Positions 16,474-25,075 are shown, counted from the stretch's first letter. The stretch is DNA of 48,603 nt from Cyanobacteria bacterium FACHB-471 (GCA_014695345.1 JACJOC010000105.1:1-48603), one strand, 5' to 3'. Notes: generated by a model from the letters alone, not told the origin. Numbers and translations: made by a program.

Positions 16474-16912
16474 TGCTTTAGAGCGACTTAAGAAACGCAG
16501 TCGTCCAACTGTCCCCAGCCGAGATGCATCTTTAACACCTTCTCCTCAAGCCTCTGAGAGTCTAGATATCTCGATATCTAGAAACCAAGACATACAGAAT
16601 CCAGTGTTTCAAGATATCGCGGAATCTCGGAGTCAAGAGATTGAGGCTTTAGACTCTCAGCAGTCGCTAAAGACTAAGCAGACGACTCTGAGGCTGGAGC
16701 AAGGAGTGAGCGAGCGCCTGCAAGACCTATGTAGGGAAAACGGGATCTGTCGAGAGGTTCTGCTTGAGGCGATGTTTGAGTACAGCGAGGCGAACTCTGA
16801 CATTTTGCAGCAGATATTGGCTGAGGCGAAAAGCAAGAATGAACGACGGCAACAGATTGCAAACCTCAAACGCGCTAAATCCATGATGGAGCGATTTGGG
16901 CAACCAGGATAG
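16466..16912 (+). CDS. Partition partner protein (ParB-like, RHH type)
   Basis: A 148-residue protein starting at ATG 16466, overlapping the parA stop by 8 bases. The N-terminus is basic (DALERLKKRSRPTVPSRD) as in proteins that stimulate ParA; a Ser/Asp/Ile-rich linker follows; residues about 73-105 (TKQTTLRLEQGVSERLQDLC then GICREVLLEAMFEY) fit an RHH DNA-binding domain, and the end is helical and basic. Location and plan fit the centromere-binding half of a type Ib system. The coding sequence itself contains a palindromic copy of the parA upstream site (16561-16582). Confidence 0.65.
   Translation: MNDALERLKKRSRPTVPSRDASLTPSPQASESLDISISRNQDIQNPVFQDIAESRSQEIEALDSQQSLKTKQTTLRLEQGVSERLQDLCRENGICREVLLEAMFEYSEANSDILQQILAEAKSKNERRQQIANLKRAKSMMERFGQPG
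16561..16582. promoter_or_regulatory. Second TCTAGATATC palindrome, inside the partner gene
   Basis: TCTAGATATC followed by TCGATATCTAGA forms a palindrome broken only at the two central bases. It repeats the core of the palindrome at 15590-15629. It encodes the sequence SLDISISRN in the partner protein's linker, a low-complexity stretch that would tolerate a built-in binding site. Confidence 0.55.
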
Positions 16913-16981
16913 GGGCGATCGCTTCTACCATCCGTAAAGTATCAACACTCAGATAGTTCAGTGCTGCGACCGTTCTAATTT

Positions 16982-18043
16982 ATGGCTGATTTGTTTAATG
17001 CGGGAAGTGATTATGACCAATTCCTGCGGAATCTGAAGGAGCGGATTCGGACTGCTCACGTGTGAGCGGCTCTGGCAGTCAATCGAGAATTGGTGGCGCT
17101 CTACTGGCAGATTGGGCAAGAGATTCTAGCTCGGCAGCAGCAGCAGGGGTGGGGAGCCAAAGTAATCGAGCGGTTGGCGAAAGACCTGCGGAAAGAGTTT
17201 CCAGAGATGAGGGGCTTTTCTCCTCGCAACTTGAAGTATATGAGGGCTTTTGCGGAGGCTTACCCGGATGAGCAAATGGTGCAGCAAGCTGCTGCACAAA
17301 TTCCCTGGTTTCACAATTGCGTACTGTTGGACAAGGTAAAAGACCCTGAAGAACGCCTGTGGTATATCCAAAAAACGCTGGAGTATGGCTGGAGCCGCAA
17401 TGTGCTGGTGCTTCAGGTTGAGAGTGGTCTTTATCAGCGGCAGGGAGGAGCAATCACTAACTTTGAGCAGGTGTTGCCTCCGGCTCAGTCTGACCTGGTG
17501 CAGCAGATTATTAAAGACCCTTACCATTTTGACTTTTTAGGCTTGGGGGAGGAGCGATCAGAGCGAATCCTGGAGCGGGGACTGATTGACCACATCCGCG
17601 ATTTTTTGATGGAGTTGGGCGTTGGCTTTGCTTTTTTGGGGAGCCAGTATCCGATTGAGGTGAGTGGCAAGGAATATCGATTGGACTTGCTGTTTTATCA
17701 CGTTAAGCTGCACTGCTATGTGGTGATTGACCTGAAAATGGGGGAGTTTGAGCCGGAGTTTTCGGGCAAGATGAATTTCTACGTCGCGGCGGTAGATAAC
17801 CTGTTGCGATCGCCCAAGGATGAACCCACGATTGGGATTGTCTTATGTAAGTCGAAGGATAAGACAACGGTGGAATATGCGCTCCAGGGCATTCAGAAGC
17901 CGATTGGCGTGGCAACGTTTCAACTCGAAAGGGAACTTCCTGACCCACTCAAAGGAATTTTGCCAACAGCAGAACAGTTAGAGGTTGAGCTGAATGCAGC
18001 TGTGGTAGAGGTTCAACCGGAGACAGAGGAGAGCGAGGATTGA
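16982..18043 (+). pseudogene. YhcG-type PDDEXK nuclease (DUF1016) with an in-frame stop
   Basis: The full frame starts at ATG 16982 (MADLFNAGSDYDQFLRNLKE). Codon 28 (17063-17065) is TGA in the segment 'AHV-stop-AALAVNRELVALYWQIG', where YhcG homologues have an uninterrupted helix; the frame continues unchanged to 18043. The remainder has the DUF1016 N-terminal domain (RGFSPRNLKYMRAFAEAYPD) and the PDDEXK core (YRLDLLFYHVKLHCYVVIDLK, GKMNFYVAAVD), all intact. CGA to TGA would explain it. A shortened protein from TTG 17090 is possible but would lose helix 1, so a decayed gene, or readthrough, are both open. Confidence 0.75.
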
Positions 18044-18358
18044 TTCGCTTCCTTCTTCTGGATTCCCCATCCTCAAACAGGTTGTAACCGATTCAACGAG
18101 AAAAACGGATAATGCAGTTGTGAAAATACTAAGGAAGTTTGGCACTGCTCAAGGACGCAGTGGATTTTGCAAAAATTTGAACATGCCTTGAAGCGTTTAA
18201 ACTGTTACTTTGTTTCTCCATCAAGCAACGCCAAATAATTCTGAAAATCACACTGGCGAGCGATACTGTAAATCAAATCCTCGTTTAGTTAACGATATTC
18301 CTAAGGAGTAACTTATAGCTATAAAGCCAGAGCTACCAAGCTTTATGTTAATTTTTAA

Positions 18359-18395
18359 TGTCTCAAAAACTTGAAATTTAACGAGTTTTGAGACA
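18359..18395. terminator. Inverted repeat, terminator candidate
   Basis: Arms TGTCTCAAAA and TTTTGAGACA (imperfectly extended by an ACT/AGT pair) enclose about 13 bases. It lies 320 bases after the YhcG gene and is symmetrical, so it could stop transcription from either side. Confidence 0.5.
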
Positions 18396-18515
18396 AAAGC
18401 CTCTAGTCGAATGAGCTACCGAATTTATCCAATATTCTCTGCTGTTCCTATCTCTTTGGGTAAAATTGCTTGGCTGTTCTACAAGTTCTCCTCAAATCCA
18501 TTCGTCAACAGCGTC

Positions 18516-18540
18516 AGCAACGGAGTTAAACTCCGTTGCT
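18516..18540. terminator. Perfect 10-bp hairpin
   Basis: AGCAACGGAG and CTCCGTTGCT with a 5-base loop TTAAA. It lies between the nuclease gene and the end of the minus-strand dehydrogenase cluster and probably acts as a bidirectional terminator. The TAGCAACGGA word occurs at three other places in the window. Confidence 0.55.
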
Positions 18541-18709
18541 AGAACTACGCCATAAATAAACGATCCAAATTGAAATTATGACCGCTGCCGCGGCTCACCC
18601 GCCGGTAACAATCACAACTTTGTCTTTAATCATCTGATTCCTCTTTTTGTTGAGTAACTACTAAGTTCCGCAAGAGCGGATTTGCCAATCAGCGGAGGTC
18701 TCACCTCGG

Positions 18710-19762
18710 TTATTGGGATTTAAAGGATGCCATATCAATCACGAAGCGGTACTTCACATCAGATTTGAGCAGGCGCTCGTAGGCTTCGTTGACCTTTTGG
18801 ATAGAGATGACTTCGACGTCCGCAGTGATGTTGTGCTTGCCGCAAAAGTCAAGCATCTCCTGGGTTTCGGGAATGCCGCCAATGTTAGAGCCGGAGAGAC
18901 TACGACGGCCCATGATCAGACTGAATGCTGCAACATCCAGGGGTTTCTCCGGTGCGCCGACCAAAGTAATGTTGCCGTCGGGGCAGAGCAGGTTGAGATA
19001 GGCGTTGATATCGTGCTTAGCAGAAACAGTATCGAGAATGAAATCGAAGCTGCCAGCGTGCCTCTGCATTTCGTCGGCATTGCGAGAAACCACCACTTCA
19101 TCCGCACCAAGGCGGAGCGCGTCTTCTGTCTTTTCAGGCGAGGTGGTAAAAACAACCACATGGGCTCTGAACGCATGGGCGAATTTCACGCCCATGTGAC
19201 CCAGACCACCAAGACCGACCACGCCAACCTTCTTGCCTTCGGTAACACCCCAGTGGCGCAGGGGCGAATAGGTTGTAATTCCGGCACAGAGAAGCGGTGC
19301 AACCCCAGCAAGCTCAAGGTTGTCTGGGACTCGCAGAACGAAGCGCTCATCAGCGACGATGCTATCAGAGTAGCCACCGTAGGTAACTGGAGCGGTCTTG
19401 TACTTGTCTGGGGAGTTATAGGTGTAGATCACATTCTGGCAAAACTGCTCAAAGCCAGCTTTGCAACGGGGGCAGGTATGGTCTGAGTCAACCATGCAGC
19501 CGATCGCAGCCAGATCGCCAGGCTTGTATTTAGTTACTGCTGAGCCAACCTGAGTCACACGACCGACGATCTCGTGACCAGGGACGATCGGGTAGACCGT
19601 GCCGCCCCACTCATCCCGCACTGAATGGAGGTCAGAGTGGCAGATGCCGCAGAAGAGGATTTCGATCTGTACATCATGTTCAGTTGGAGCGCGCCGTGCG
19701 ATCGTGTCGGAAGCAAGCGGTGATGTTGCACTGGCTGCGGAATAAGCTTTCGCTTTATACAT
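18710..19762 (-). CDS. Zinc-dependent NAD(P)H alcohol dehydrogenase (YahK/CAD type)
   Basis: A 350-residue medium-chain dehydrogenase that interconverts aldehydes and alcohols. Catalytic zinc ligands are in GICHSDLHSVRDEWGG and PGHEIVGRV; the structural zinc segment (CMVDSDHTCPRCKAGFEQFC) has four Cys; the cofactor fold shows GLGGLGHMGVKFAHAF. Length is normal. The Shine-Dalgarno AGGAAGA precedes ATG 19762. It resembles E. coli YahK and cinnamyl alcohol dehydrogenases, with preference for NADPH in relatives. It is the last gene of a minus-strand cluster probably controlled by the AraC regulator at 23.5 kb, so it may serve in aldehyde detoxification. Confidence 0.88.
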   Translation of the reverse strand: MYKAKAYSAASATSPLASDTIARRAPTEHDVQIEILFCGICHSDLHSVRDEWGGTVYPIVPGHEIVGRVTQVGSAVTKYKPGDLAAIGCMVDSDHTCPRCKAGFEQFCQNVIYTYNSPDKYKTAPVTYGGYSDSIVADERFVLRVPDNLELAGVAPLLCAGITTYSPLRHWGVTEGKKVGVVGLGGLGHMGVKFAHAFRAHVVVFTTSPEKTEDALRLGADEVVVSRNADEMQRHAGSFDFILDTVSAKHDINAYLNLLCPDGNITLVGAPEKPLDVAAFSLIMGRRSLSGSNIGGIPETQEMLDFCGKHNITADVEVISIQKVNEAYERLLKSDVKYRFVIDMASFKSQ

Positions 19763-19884
19763 GGTTCATTCTTCCTAAATTACTACTTCAACCTAGTACT
19801 GTTCGTCATTGGCGCATTCTATCCACTTAATCATTTGCCAAGGTTGAGTTGTTTCACACCAAGCCTCGCGATTGATGCCGACCG

Positions 19885-20682
19885 TTACTGCACCGTTTGG
19901 CCGCCGTCGATAACCATGGCGTGTCCAACTATGAAGGCAGCCGCGTCCGAGCACAGCCAGAGGACTGCCGCAGCGATCTCCTCAGGCTTGCCCATTCGTC
20001 CGACTGGCTCCTCCGAAATTACTTGTTCGCGTCCTTTAGAAGTGCCGCCGGTGAAGCGATCCATCATTGGAGTGTCGATGTAACCAGGGGCAACAGCGTT
20101 GACACGGATGTTCTGCGAGGCGTAGTCAAGAGCCGCTGACTTGGTGAGTCCGATCACGCCGTGTTTTGCGGCGGTGTATGCGGCTCCGCCCTTAATGCCG
20201 ATGACACCAGCGCCAGAAGAGGTGTTCACGATCGCCCCACCTCCTTGCTTGAGCATCAGTGGGATTTCGTGCTTCAGGCACAGAAAAACGCCGCGCAGGT
20301 TGATGTTGACGATCCGATCCCACTCTTCCGCTTCAATTTCCGCTGTTGCTGCATTCTTCTGCTCCACACCAGCGTTATTAAAAGCAAAGTCCAATCGCCC
20401 GAAGGTCTCGATTGCCTTGTCCAGAGCGGTCTTCACGTCTTCGGCTTGCGTTACGTCGCATTTGACGGCGATTGCCTTCGGCAATAGCGAAGCTCCCGCC
20501 CGCCCACCAAGTTCCTCAATCATGCGGACCGTTTCCTGATTGCCCTGTTCTGAGATGTCAGCGACTACCACGTTAGCGCCCTCACGGGCAAACGCCAGCG
20601 CTGTAGCTCGACCAATGCCGTTTGCGGCTCCGGTGACAAAAGCCACTTTGCCTGTGAAGTTTCCATTTGAGTTGGGTAGCAT
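19885..20682 (-). CDS. Short-chain dehydrogenase/reductase (SDR)
   Basis: A 265-residue classical SDR. The cofactor motif TGAANGIG is at about residues 17-24, then NNAG near 98, catalytic Ser in VNTSSGAGVIG, and the YTAAK (Tyr/Lys) active site near 165. The C-terminal GHAMVIDGGQTVQ is typical. It likely uses NAD(P)H to reduce or oxidise a small carbonyl or hydroxyl substrate; specificity cannot be read. The Shine-Dalgarno AGGAG is well placed before ATG 20682. It lies between the alcohol dehydrogenase and an alpha/beta hydrolase. Confidence 0.88.
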   Translation of the reverse strand: MLPNSNGNFTGKVAFVTGAANGIGRATALAFAREGANVVVADISEQGNQETVRMIEELGGRAGASLLPKAIAVKCDVTQAEDVKTALDKAIETFGRLDFAFNNAGVEQKNAATAEIEAEEWDRIVNINLRGVFLCLKHEIPLMLKQGGGAIVNTSSGAGVIGIKGGAAYTAAKHGVIGLTKSAALDYASQNIRVNAVAPGYIDTPMMDRFTGGTSKGREQVISEEPVGRMGKPEEIAAAVLWLCSDAAAFIVGHAMVIDGGQTVQ

Positions 20683-20705
20683 ATTTTCTCCTGCGAGTTG
20701 CTCGT

Positions 20706-21806
20706 TTATCGACTGAGATGTTGATTGAAAAAGGATGTGAGCTTGTCAAAGGGGATCAAGTCCACCCGGTCGTACAAATCGACGTGTCCCGCATTTGGAA
20801 CCCGGACGATCTCCTTCGGCTCAACCGCGCGGTTGTAGGCATCCTCGCTGAACTCCCGGGAGTGGGCTTCGGTGCCGGTGACAAAGAGCAGCGGACGATT
20901 GATCTCCTCGATCCGTTCAAGCGGGTAATAGTTCATGAACCGCACGACGCTAGTCAGCGTCGGCTTCGTCGTCTGCTCCGGAGACGAACCTTCCGGTGTA
21001 AACTCACCCCGGGGAGTCCGGTAGAAGTCGAAGAACTCGCGCTGGACAGGGTCGGTGCTCGCCGTCAATTCGTTCGTCGTTCCACCCACGTAGGTGGTCT
21101 CGCCGCCCGTGAACTCCACGTAACGCTGCTCCGCCGCCGCCGCGATCATCTGCTGCCTTTGCTCGGCGGTCACTGAATTCCTGAGTCCGTTGCGAGCCGC
21201 CGCGCCCATATCGTACATACTCACCGTCGCGACGGCCTTGATCCGGGGGTCGATATTGGCGGCGCTGATGACGAAGCTGCCGCTGCCGCAGATTCCGAGT
21301 CCGCCAATCTGCTCCCGATCGACGAAGGGCTGGGTGCCCAGGAAGTCTACCGCTGCACTGAAGTCCTCGGCATAAATCTCTGGCGCGACGAGGTTTCGCG
21401 GATTCCCCTCGCTCTCGCCCCAGAACGACAGGTCGATGGCTAAGGTGACAAATCCTTGTTCAGCCAGTTTTTGGGCATACAGATTTGAGCTTTGTTCTTT
21501 GACTGCGCCCATTGGGTGCCCGACAATGATTGCCGGATGATTGGTGTTTTGATCCAAGTCTTTGGGAATGAAGAGATTTCCAACAACCTGCATGTCGTAT
21601 TGGTTTCTGAACGTCACCCTCTGCATCGTCACCTGGTCACTTCTGTAGAAGTTGTCCGCCCCCTCGACCACAGCAGACTGCTGCACGGGTGCTTGGGCGC
21701 TCTTACGCGAAACGGGTGTTTTGTCCAGTGCAAATGCCGTCGTTGCGCCAATTGCACTCATCAGAAGGGTTGGGATTAGAACGCGGTGTTTCATTGAGTT
21801 CTTCAT
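20706..21806 (-). CDS. Exported alpha/beta hydrolase
   Basis: A 366-residue protein; the second Met (21794) may be the true start because the signal peptide (MKHRVLIPTLLMSAIGATTA then FA) begins there. The core has HPAIIVGHPMGAVKEQ, the nucleophile elbow GLGICGSGS, a late Asp region and the PNAGHVDLYD histidine segment, so a Ser-Asp-His triad is likely. It belongs with YcjY/COG1073-like hydrolases; substrate unknown. It probably acts in the periplasm. It ends 24 bases before the SDR start, consistent with one transcript. Confidence 0.8.
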   Translation of the reverse strand: MKNSMKHRVLIPTLLMSAIGATTAFALDKTPVSRKSAQAPVQQSAVVEGADNFYRSDQVTMQRVTFRNQYDMQVVGNLFIPKDLDQNTNHPAIIVGHPMGAVKEQSSNLYAQKLAEQGFVTLAIDLSFWGESEGNPRNLVAPEIYAEDFSAAVDFLGTQPFVDREQIGGLGICGSGSFVISAANIDPRIKAVATVSMYDMGAAARNGLRNSVTAEQRQQMIAAAAEQRYVEFTGGETTYVGGTTNELTASTDPVQREFFDFYRTPRGEFTPEGSSPEQTTKPTLTSVVRFMNYYPLERIEEINRPLLFVTGTEAHSREFSEDAYNRAVEPKEIVRVPNAGHVDLYDRVDLIPFDKLTSFFNQHLSR

Positions 21807-21867
21807 AGATGTGGGTTTATCTAGGGGTTAGCTTCAGTTCGACTCGTTACGCCCTGAATTGACGCTC

Positions 21868-22380
21868 TTATTGGTTTACATTTGGTGCTTGGTATTGCTC
21901 GTCACTGACCTGTTCCATCCAGTCCACAGGACTGCCGTTGAGCGCCTCCTGAATGGCGGTGTGAGTCATGGCTGTAGTTGCTGTAGCACCGTGCCAGTGC
22001 TTCACTCCTGGCGAAATTTGCACTACATCACCGGGTCTAATCTCCTGAATTTGACCGCCCCACTGTTGAACCCAACCAACTCCAGCCGTCACAATCAAGG
22101 TTTGCCCCAGAGGGTGGGTATGCCATGCAGTGCGGGCACCCGGCTCGAAAGCGACACTTGCGCCAGATACGCGTAACGGATCGTGGGCCGCAAAAAGAGG
22201 ATTGATACGGACAGACCCCGTGAAATAGTCGGCTGATCCTTCAGTGGAAGGTTGCGAACCACTCCGAGTGATCTCTACAGTCTGCGGGCGATCGCTAGAT
22301 GAGACTTGTGTATGCCCTACCTGCGCAAATCCCAAAGTCAATAAGGAAAATGCCAAAACAGGCAACGTGAGCCGTTTCAT
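21868..22380 (-). CDS. Exported cupin-domain protein
   Basis: A 170-residue protein starting at ATG 22378-22380, chosen because GGAGG lies 6 bases upstream and a signal peptide follows ([20 protein letters not shown]). The cupin barrel shows metal-binding residues in [14 protein letters not shown] and [16 protein letters not shown]. Such small exported cupins often accompany aldehyde/alcohol dehydrogenase clusters in bacteria and are proposed to handle reactive carbonyls; the reaction is unknown. It is the first gene of the minus-strand cluster. Confidence 0.82.
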   Translation of the reverse strand: MKRLTLPVLAFSLLTLGFAQVGHTQVSSSDRPQTVEITRSGSQPSTEGSADYFTGSVRINPLFAAHDPLRVSGASVAFEPGARTAWHTHPLGQTLIVTAGVGWVQQWGGQIQEIRPGDVVQISPGVKHWHGATATTAMTHTAIQEALNGSPVDWMEQVSDEQYQAPNVNQ

Positions 22381-22738
22381 TTCTGTTCCTCCAATTTGTG
22401 CTTTGTCATGCGAAGCTTTCCCACAGCGACGGTTGCCTGCTGTGGATTTGACGATGCTTCTCATGCAATCGTGAGAAGCGCTTGACCAAACAAACCTGAG
22501 TGTTCTCTTGAAGAGAAATCCAGACGCTTACAAGCAACCAGAATCACGTTTCATTGCTTTAACCCCATTCTAGGAAGCCTGAAAGGCAAGCAATAGGATG
22601 ATTGTCTAGGATGGTTGTACAATCCTGCAAACTTGCACTAGCTTCAATTCAAGTCACGCTAGATTCTTATACAGGACTGGTTCATAGTGTCTCTATCCCT
22701 GCCTTTGCTTAATTTTTCCTGTCGTGATTCTTCTACAG
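22381..22738. other. Promoter region of the cupin-dehydrogenase cluster
   Basis: A 358-base gap. It contains the direct repeats listed below and the beginning of the divergent TIGR02391 gene, and should contain the promoter of the minus-strand cluster. About 14 bases near 22686 (CATAGTGTCTCTAT) also occur inside the AraC gene. Confidence 0.45.
22595..22618. promoter_or_regulatory. Direct repeats, AraC-type operator candidate
   Basis: AGGATGATTGT (22595-22605) and AGGATGGTTGT (22608-22618) form two 11-base direct repeats with a 13-base period. Same-direction half sites are the usual target of AraC-family proteins. They lie about 215 bases upstream of the cupin start and could bind the regulator at 23.5 kb. 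Confidence 0.45.
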
Positions 22739-23494
22739 ATGTATAACCTGACAAATCAGCAAAAAGACCTTGTCCGATGGCTCGTTCAAAAGATTCAGGA
22801 AGGAAAATTGAATGAGGAATTCGGAGTTATGTGGGTTTCCAGCTTAGGTTCACTACCGCCTAAAGCTTTAATGCGTGATTTTAGAGGAACTGACGAAGAG
22901 TTATCTGGAATTTCAATTACTCAAGGCGCATTAAATGTTCTGGCAGAAAATAAACTCATCCATTGCGATATCGTTTACAAAATAGATAAGTCAGGAAAAC
23001 AGAATGAGACTGCACGTAGATGTACTGTAATGGGCAAAGCCTACGAGGCTGTAGATGCGGACTTTAACGCCCCCGACACATCTTTCATCACTCACTTAAC
23101 TCCTCTAGCAGATATCAGTAACTTTGATGAGCAATTAAAAAAGCGGTGTTTACCAATTTTAGGTGCAGGAAGCTCAGATTCCATGCTGTGGGATTCCGCT
23201 GTAAGGACAGCAGGAGTCATTCTGGAAGAGCGATTGCGCGATGTCGGTTCCATCTCTAATCCAAATTGCACTGGCTCTGCCCTAGTGAACAATGTATTTA
23301 GTGACAAAGGAACGTTAGCCTCAAAGTTCACAGTTGCTTCAGAACGACAGGGCTACCGAGATTTATATGCTGGCATCGTTGGGACTTTTCGTAACCCGTC
23401 TGCTCATCGCTTAATTGATCCATCTCCAGAAGAGGGAGGAGCTTTTATAGTGTTCGTTAACCTACTACTCAGCAAACTTGAAGCACTCAAATGA
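22739..23494 (+). CDS. TIGR02391 (Ymh-type) protein
   Basis: A 251-residue protein (ATG 22739; a GTG five codons earlier at 22724 is the alternative). The C-terminal half has the TIGR02391 signature: MLWDSAVRTAGVILEERLR, then GSALVNNVF and GYRDLYAGIVGTFRNPSAHR followed by EEGGAFIVFVNLLL. The invariant FRNPxAH motif suggests an active site of HEPN-like type. The N-terminal part looks like a winged-helix domain. TIGR02391 genes are common on mobile DNA and near defence systems; function is not established. It lies between an AraC regulator and its presumed target operon, so it may have been inserted. Confidence 0.8.
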   Translation: MYNLTNQQKDLVRWLVQKIQEGKLNEEFGVMWVSSLGSLPPKALMRDFRGTDEELSGISITQGALNVLAENKLIHCDIVYKIDKSGKQNETARRCTVMGKAYEAVDADFNAPDTSFITHLTPLADISNFDEQLKKRCLPILGAGSSDSMLWDSAVRTAGVILEERLRDVGSISNPNCTGSALVNNVFSDKGTLASKFTVASERQGYRDLYAGIVGTFRNPSAHRLIDPSPEEGGAFIVFVNLLLSKLEALK

Positions 23495-23551
23495 AATTTG
23501 ATATGTGTGGTTTCCTGTCAATGTTTTACAATTCAAACCTCTGTTTCCAAT

Positions 23552-24526
23552 ATGTATTTAACCAAGAATCCACAGGCAAAGCGTGAGGCAGCACGATCGC
23601 AAGCCAACCGAGAGGAGCTAACGGAGCGAATTGCCCAAGCGATTCGTCAAGATGGAGCGACCCTTGCGGTACCTGCGAAGCAGCACGAACTGCTGAAAGG
23701 ATTGCACTTCTATCGCAACTCCTCTCCTTCAGAATGCATCCATAGTGTCTCTATTCCTTCCTTTTGTGTCATTGCTCAGGGCAGTAAAGAAGTGCTGCTG
23801 GGCAGCGATCGCTATCAGTACGACCCAATGAATTATTTGCTGGGAACGGTCGAACTGCCGATAGCCAGTCGAATTCTAGAAGCAACTCAGGAAAAACCGT
23901 ACCTGGGTCTTCGCCTCGATCTCGACCCTACCTTCGTTGGCTCAGTCATGGTTGAGGCTGGTTATCCCTCAGTCCAAAGAGGTACCAGTGTCAAAGCGAT
24001 CGATGTGAGTCCATTGAATGCAGACCTGCTGGATGCAGTGGTGCGGCTTGTCAGGTTAATCGATTCCCCGAATGAAGCTCATGTTCTCGCACCCCTGATC
24101 AAGCGGGAAATCATTTACCGACTCCTGATGGGAGAGCAAGGAAATCGGCTGCGTCAGATTGCTGTTCTGGGTGGATACACTCACCACATCGCCAGAGCCG
24201 TTGATCGTCTTCGGAAAGACTTTAACCAGCCGCTTCGAATTGAAAACGTTGCACGTGAGCTTGGCATGAGTGTCTCGGGTTTTCACCATCACTTCAAGTT
24301 AGTCACCGCCATGAGTCCGTTGCAGTTCCAGAAGCAACTGCGTCTCCAAGAAGCTCGCCGTTTGATGCTGGGGCAAAATCTGGACGCGACCACGGCTGCG
24401 CACCAAGTGGGATATGACGATCCTTCACACTTCAACCGGGAGTACAAGCGGCACTTTGGGGCACCACCCATGCGTGATGTAGAGCAGTTGCGCGAAGCTG
24501 TGAGGGAGACTGCTAGTTCAGTATGA
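23552..24526 (+). CDS. AraC-family regulator (YqhC-like)
   Basis: A 324-residue protein starting at ATG 23552. The N-terminal half is the AraC_N domain (HFYRNSSPSECIHSVSIPSF, then CVIAQGSKEVLLGSDRYQYD and PIASRILEATQ). The C-terminal half has two HTH units (LRIENVARELGMSVSGFHHH; LDATTAAHQVGYDDPSHFNR). It resembles E. coli YqhC, which activates an aldehyde reductase gene in response to aldehydes. The alcohol dehydrogenase/SDR/hydrolase/cupin genes on the minus strand are the likely target, with a TIGR02391 gene placed in between. Confidence 0.85.
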   Translation: MYLTKNPQAKREAARSQANREELTERIAQAIRQDGATLAVPAKQHELLKGLHFYRNSSPSECIHSVSIPSFCVIAQGSKEVLLGSDRYQYDPMNYLLGTVELPIASRILEATQEKPYLGLRLDLDPTFVGSVMVEAGYPSVQRGTSVKAIDVSPLNADLLDAVVRLVRLIDSPNEAHVLAPLIKREIIYRLLMGEQGNRLRQIAVLGGYTHHIARAVDRLRKDFNQPLRIENVARELGMSVSGFHHHFKLVTAMSPLQFQKQLRLQEARRLMLGQNLDATTAAHQVGYDDPSHFNREYKRHFGAPPMRDVEQLREAVRETASSV

Positions 24527-24826
24527 CTTTCTTCGGGATGACAAGTTGCTCAAGCTTCGGCAGCTATTCTCCTTGAGTTGTACCTTTACGGTCGCAGAAC
24601 TACTGCCACCCAAAGTTCGCTAAAAAAGTTCTTTAGAGCACATGAGATGTGCCAATTGAAAGTGTAAATTAAACGACCCCTTCTTTTACACTCTGTCCAA
24701 CCAGGGGCGATCACCTCTTTCACGCCAGTCAGTCTGTAAATAAACCCGTTAATCAATCAATATTTCAAAATACAGTAGCACTGATGAATTCTGACACAGC
24801 GTCAGTACATTAGATCTAGTACGACC
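24527..24826. other. Noncoding gap before the resolvase fossil
   Basis: Three hundred bases without a gene. One hairpin sits in it. Near 24785 the text GAATTCTGACACAGCGTCAG looks like part of a resolution site, which fits the resolvase remnant that follows, but this is speculative. Confidence 0.4.
24660..24691 (+). terminator. Weak hairpin after the AraC gene
   Basis: Arms AGTGTAAA and TTTACACT enclose 16 bases. It is the only inverted repeat in the first 200 bases after the AraC stop. Confidence 0.3.
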
Positions 24827-25075
24827 ATGCTGGTCGGATATGAACGAGTTTCAACCGACGATCAAAATCTTGCGCTTCAACAGAACACGCTTGGGGCAGC
24901 AGGATGTGAAAAATCTTCTCTGACAAGATGAGCGGTGCTAAAGCCGAGCGCCCTGGGCTAAACAAAGCCTTTGACCTCGTGAGAGAAGGGGATACGCTGT
25001 CGTCTAGCGGCTTGACCGTTTAGGATGATCGCTCAACGACTTGATAGCTCTAGTTGAGGTAATTGAAGCCGATTG
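24827..25075 (+). pseudogene. Serine recombinase (resolvase) N-terminal fossil
   Basis: The frame from ATG 24827 reads MLVGYERVSTDDQNLALQQN followed by TLGAAGCEK, the catalytic N-terminus of Tn3-type resolvases/invertases with the active-site Ser. One base is missing at about 24911, after which another frame reads FSDKMSGAKAERPGLNKAFD then LVREGD, and a further shift leads to the RLDRLG-SLNDLIALVE segment with stops. At least two frameshifts and stops make it non-functional. The C-terminal HTH is gone. Confidence 0.75.

Larger units (their letters stand above)
18044..18709. other. Long noncoding gap with two hairpins
   Basis: No gene is apparent in 666 bases. The base composition is AT-rich compared with the flanking genes. 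Two strong inverted repeats (listed separately) sit in it, and the 3' end of the dehydrogenase cluster enters from the right. The text near 18590 contains CTCACCCGCCGG, reminiscent of the hairpin arms at 29 and 31 kb, but the other arm is not evident. Confidence 0.45.

Noticed and set aside
18713-19486. A long open frame antisense to the alcohol dehydrogenase
   Set aside because: It is the shadow of a gene with all family motifs on the other strand.
22684-22712. About 14 bases identical to part of the AraC gene (near 23742)
   Set aside because: Possible remnant of a second regulator copy, but the match is too short to claim.
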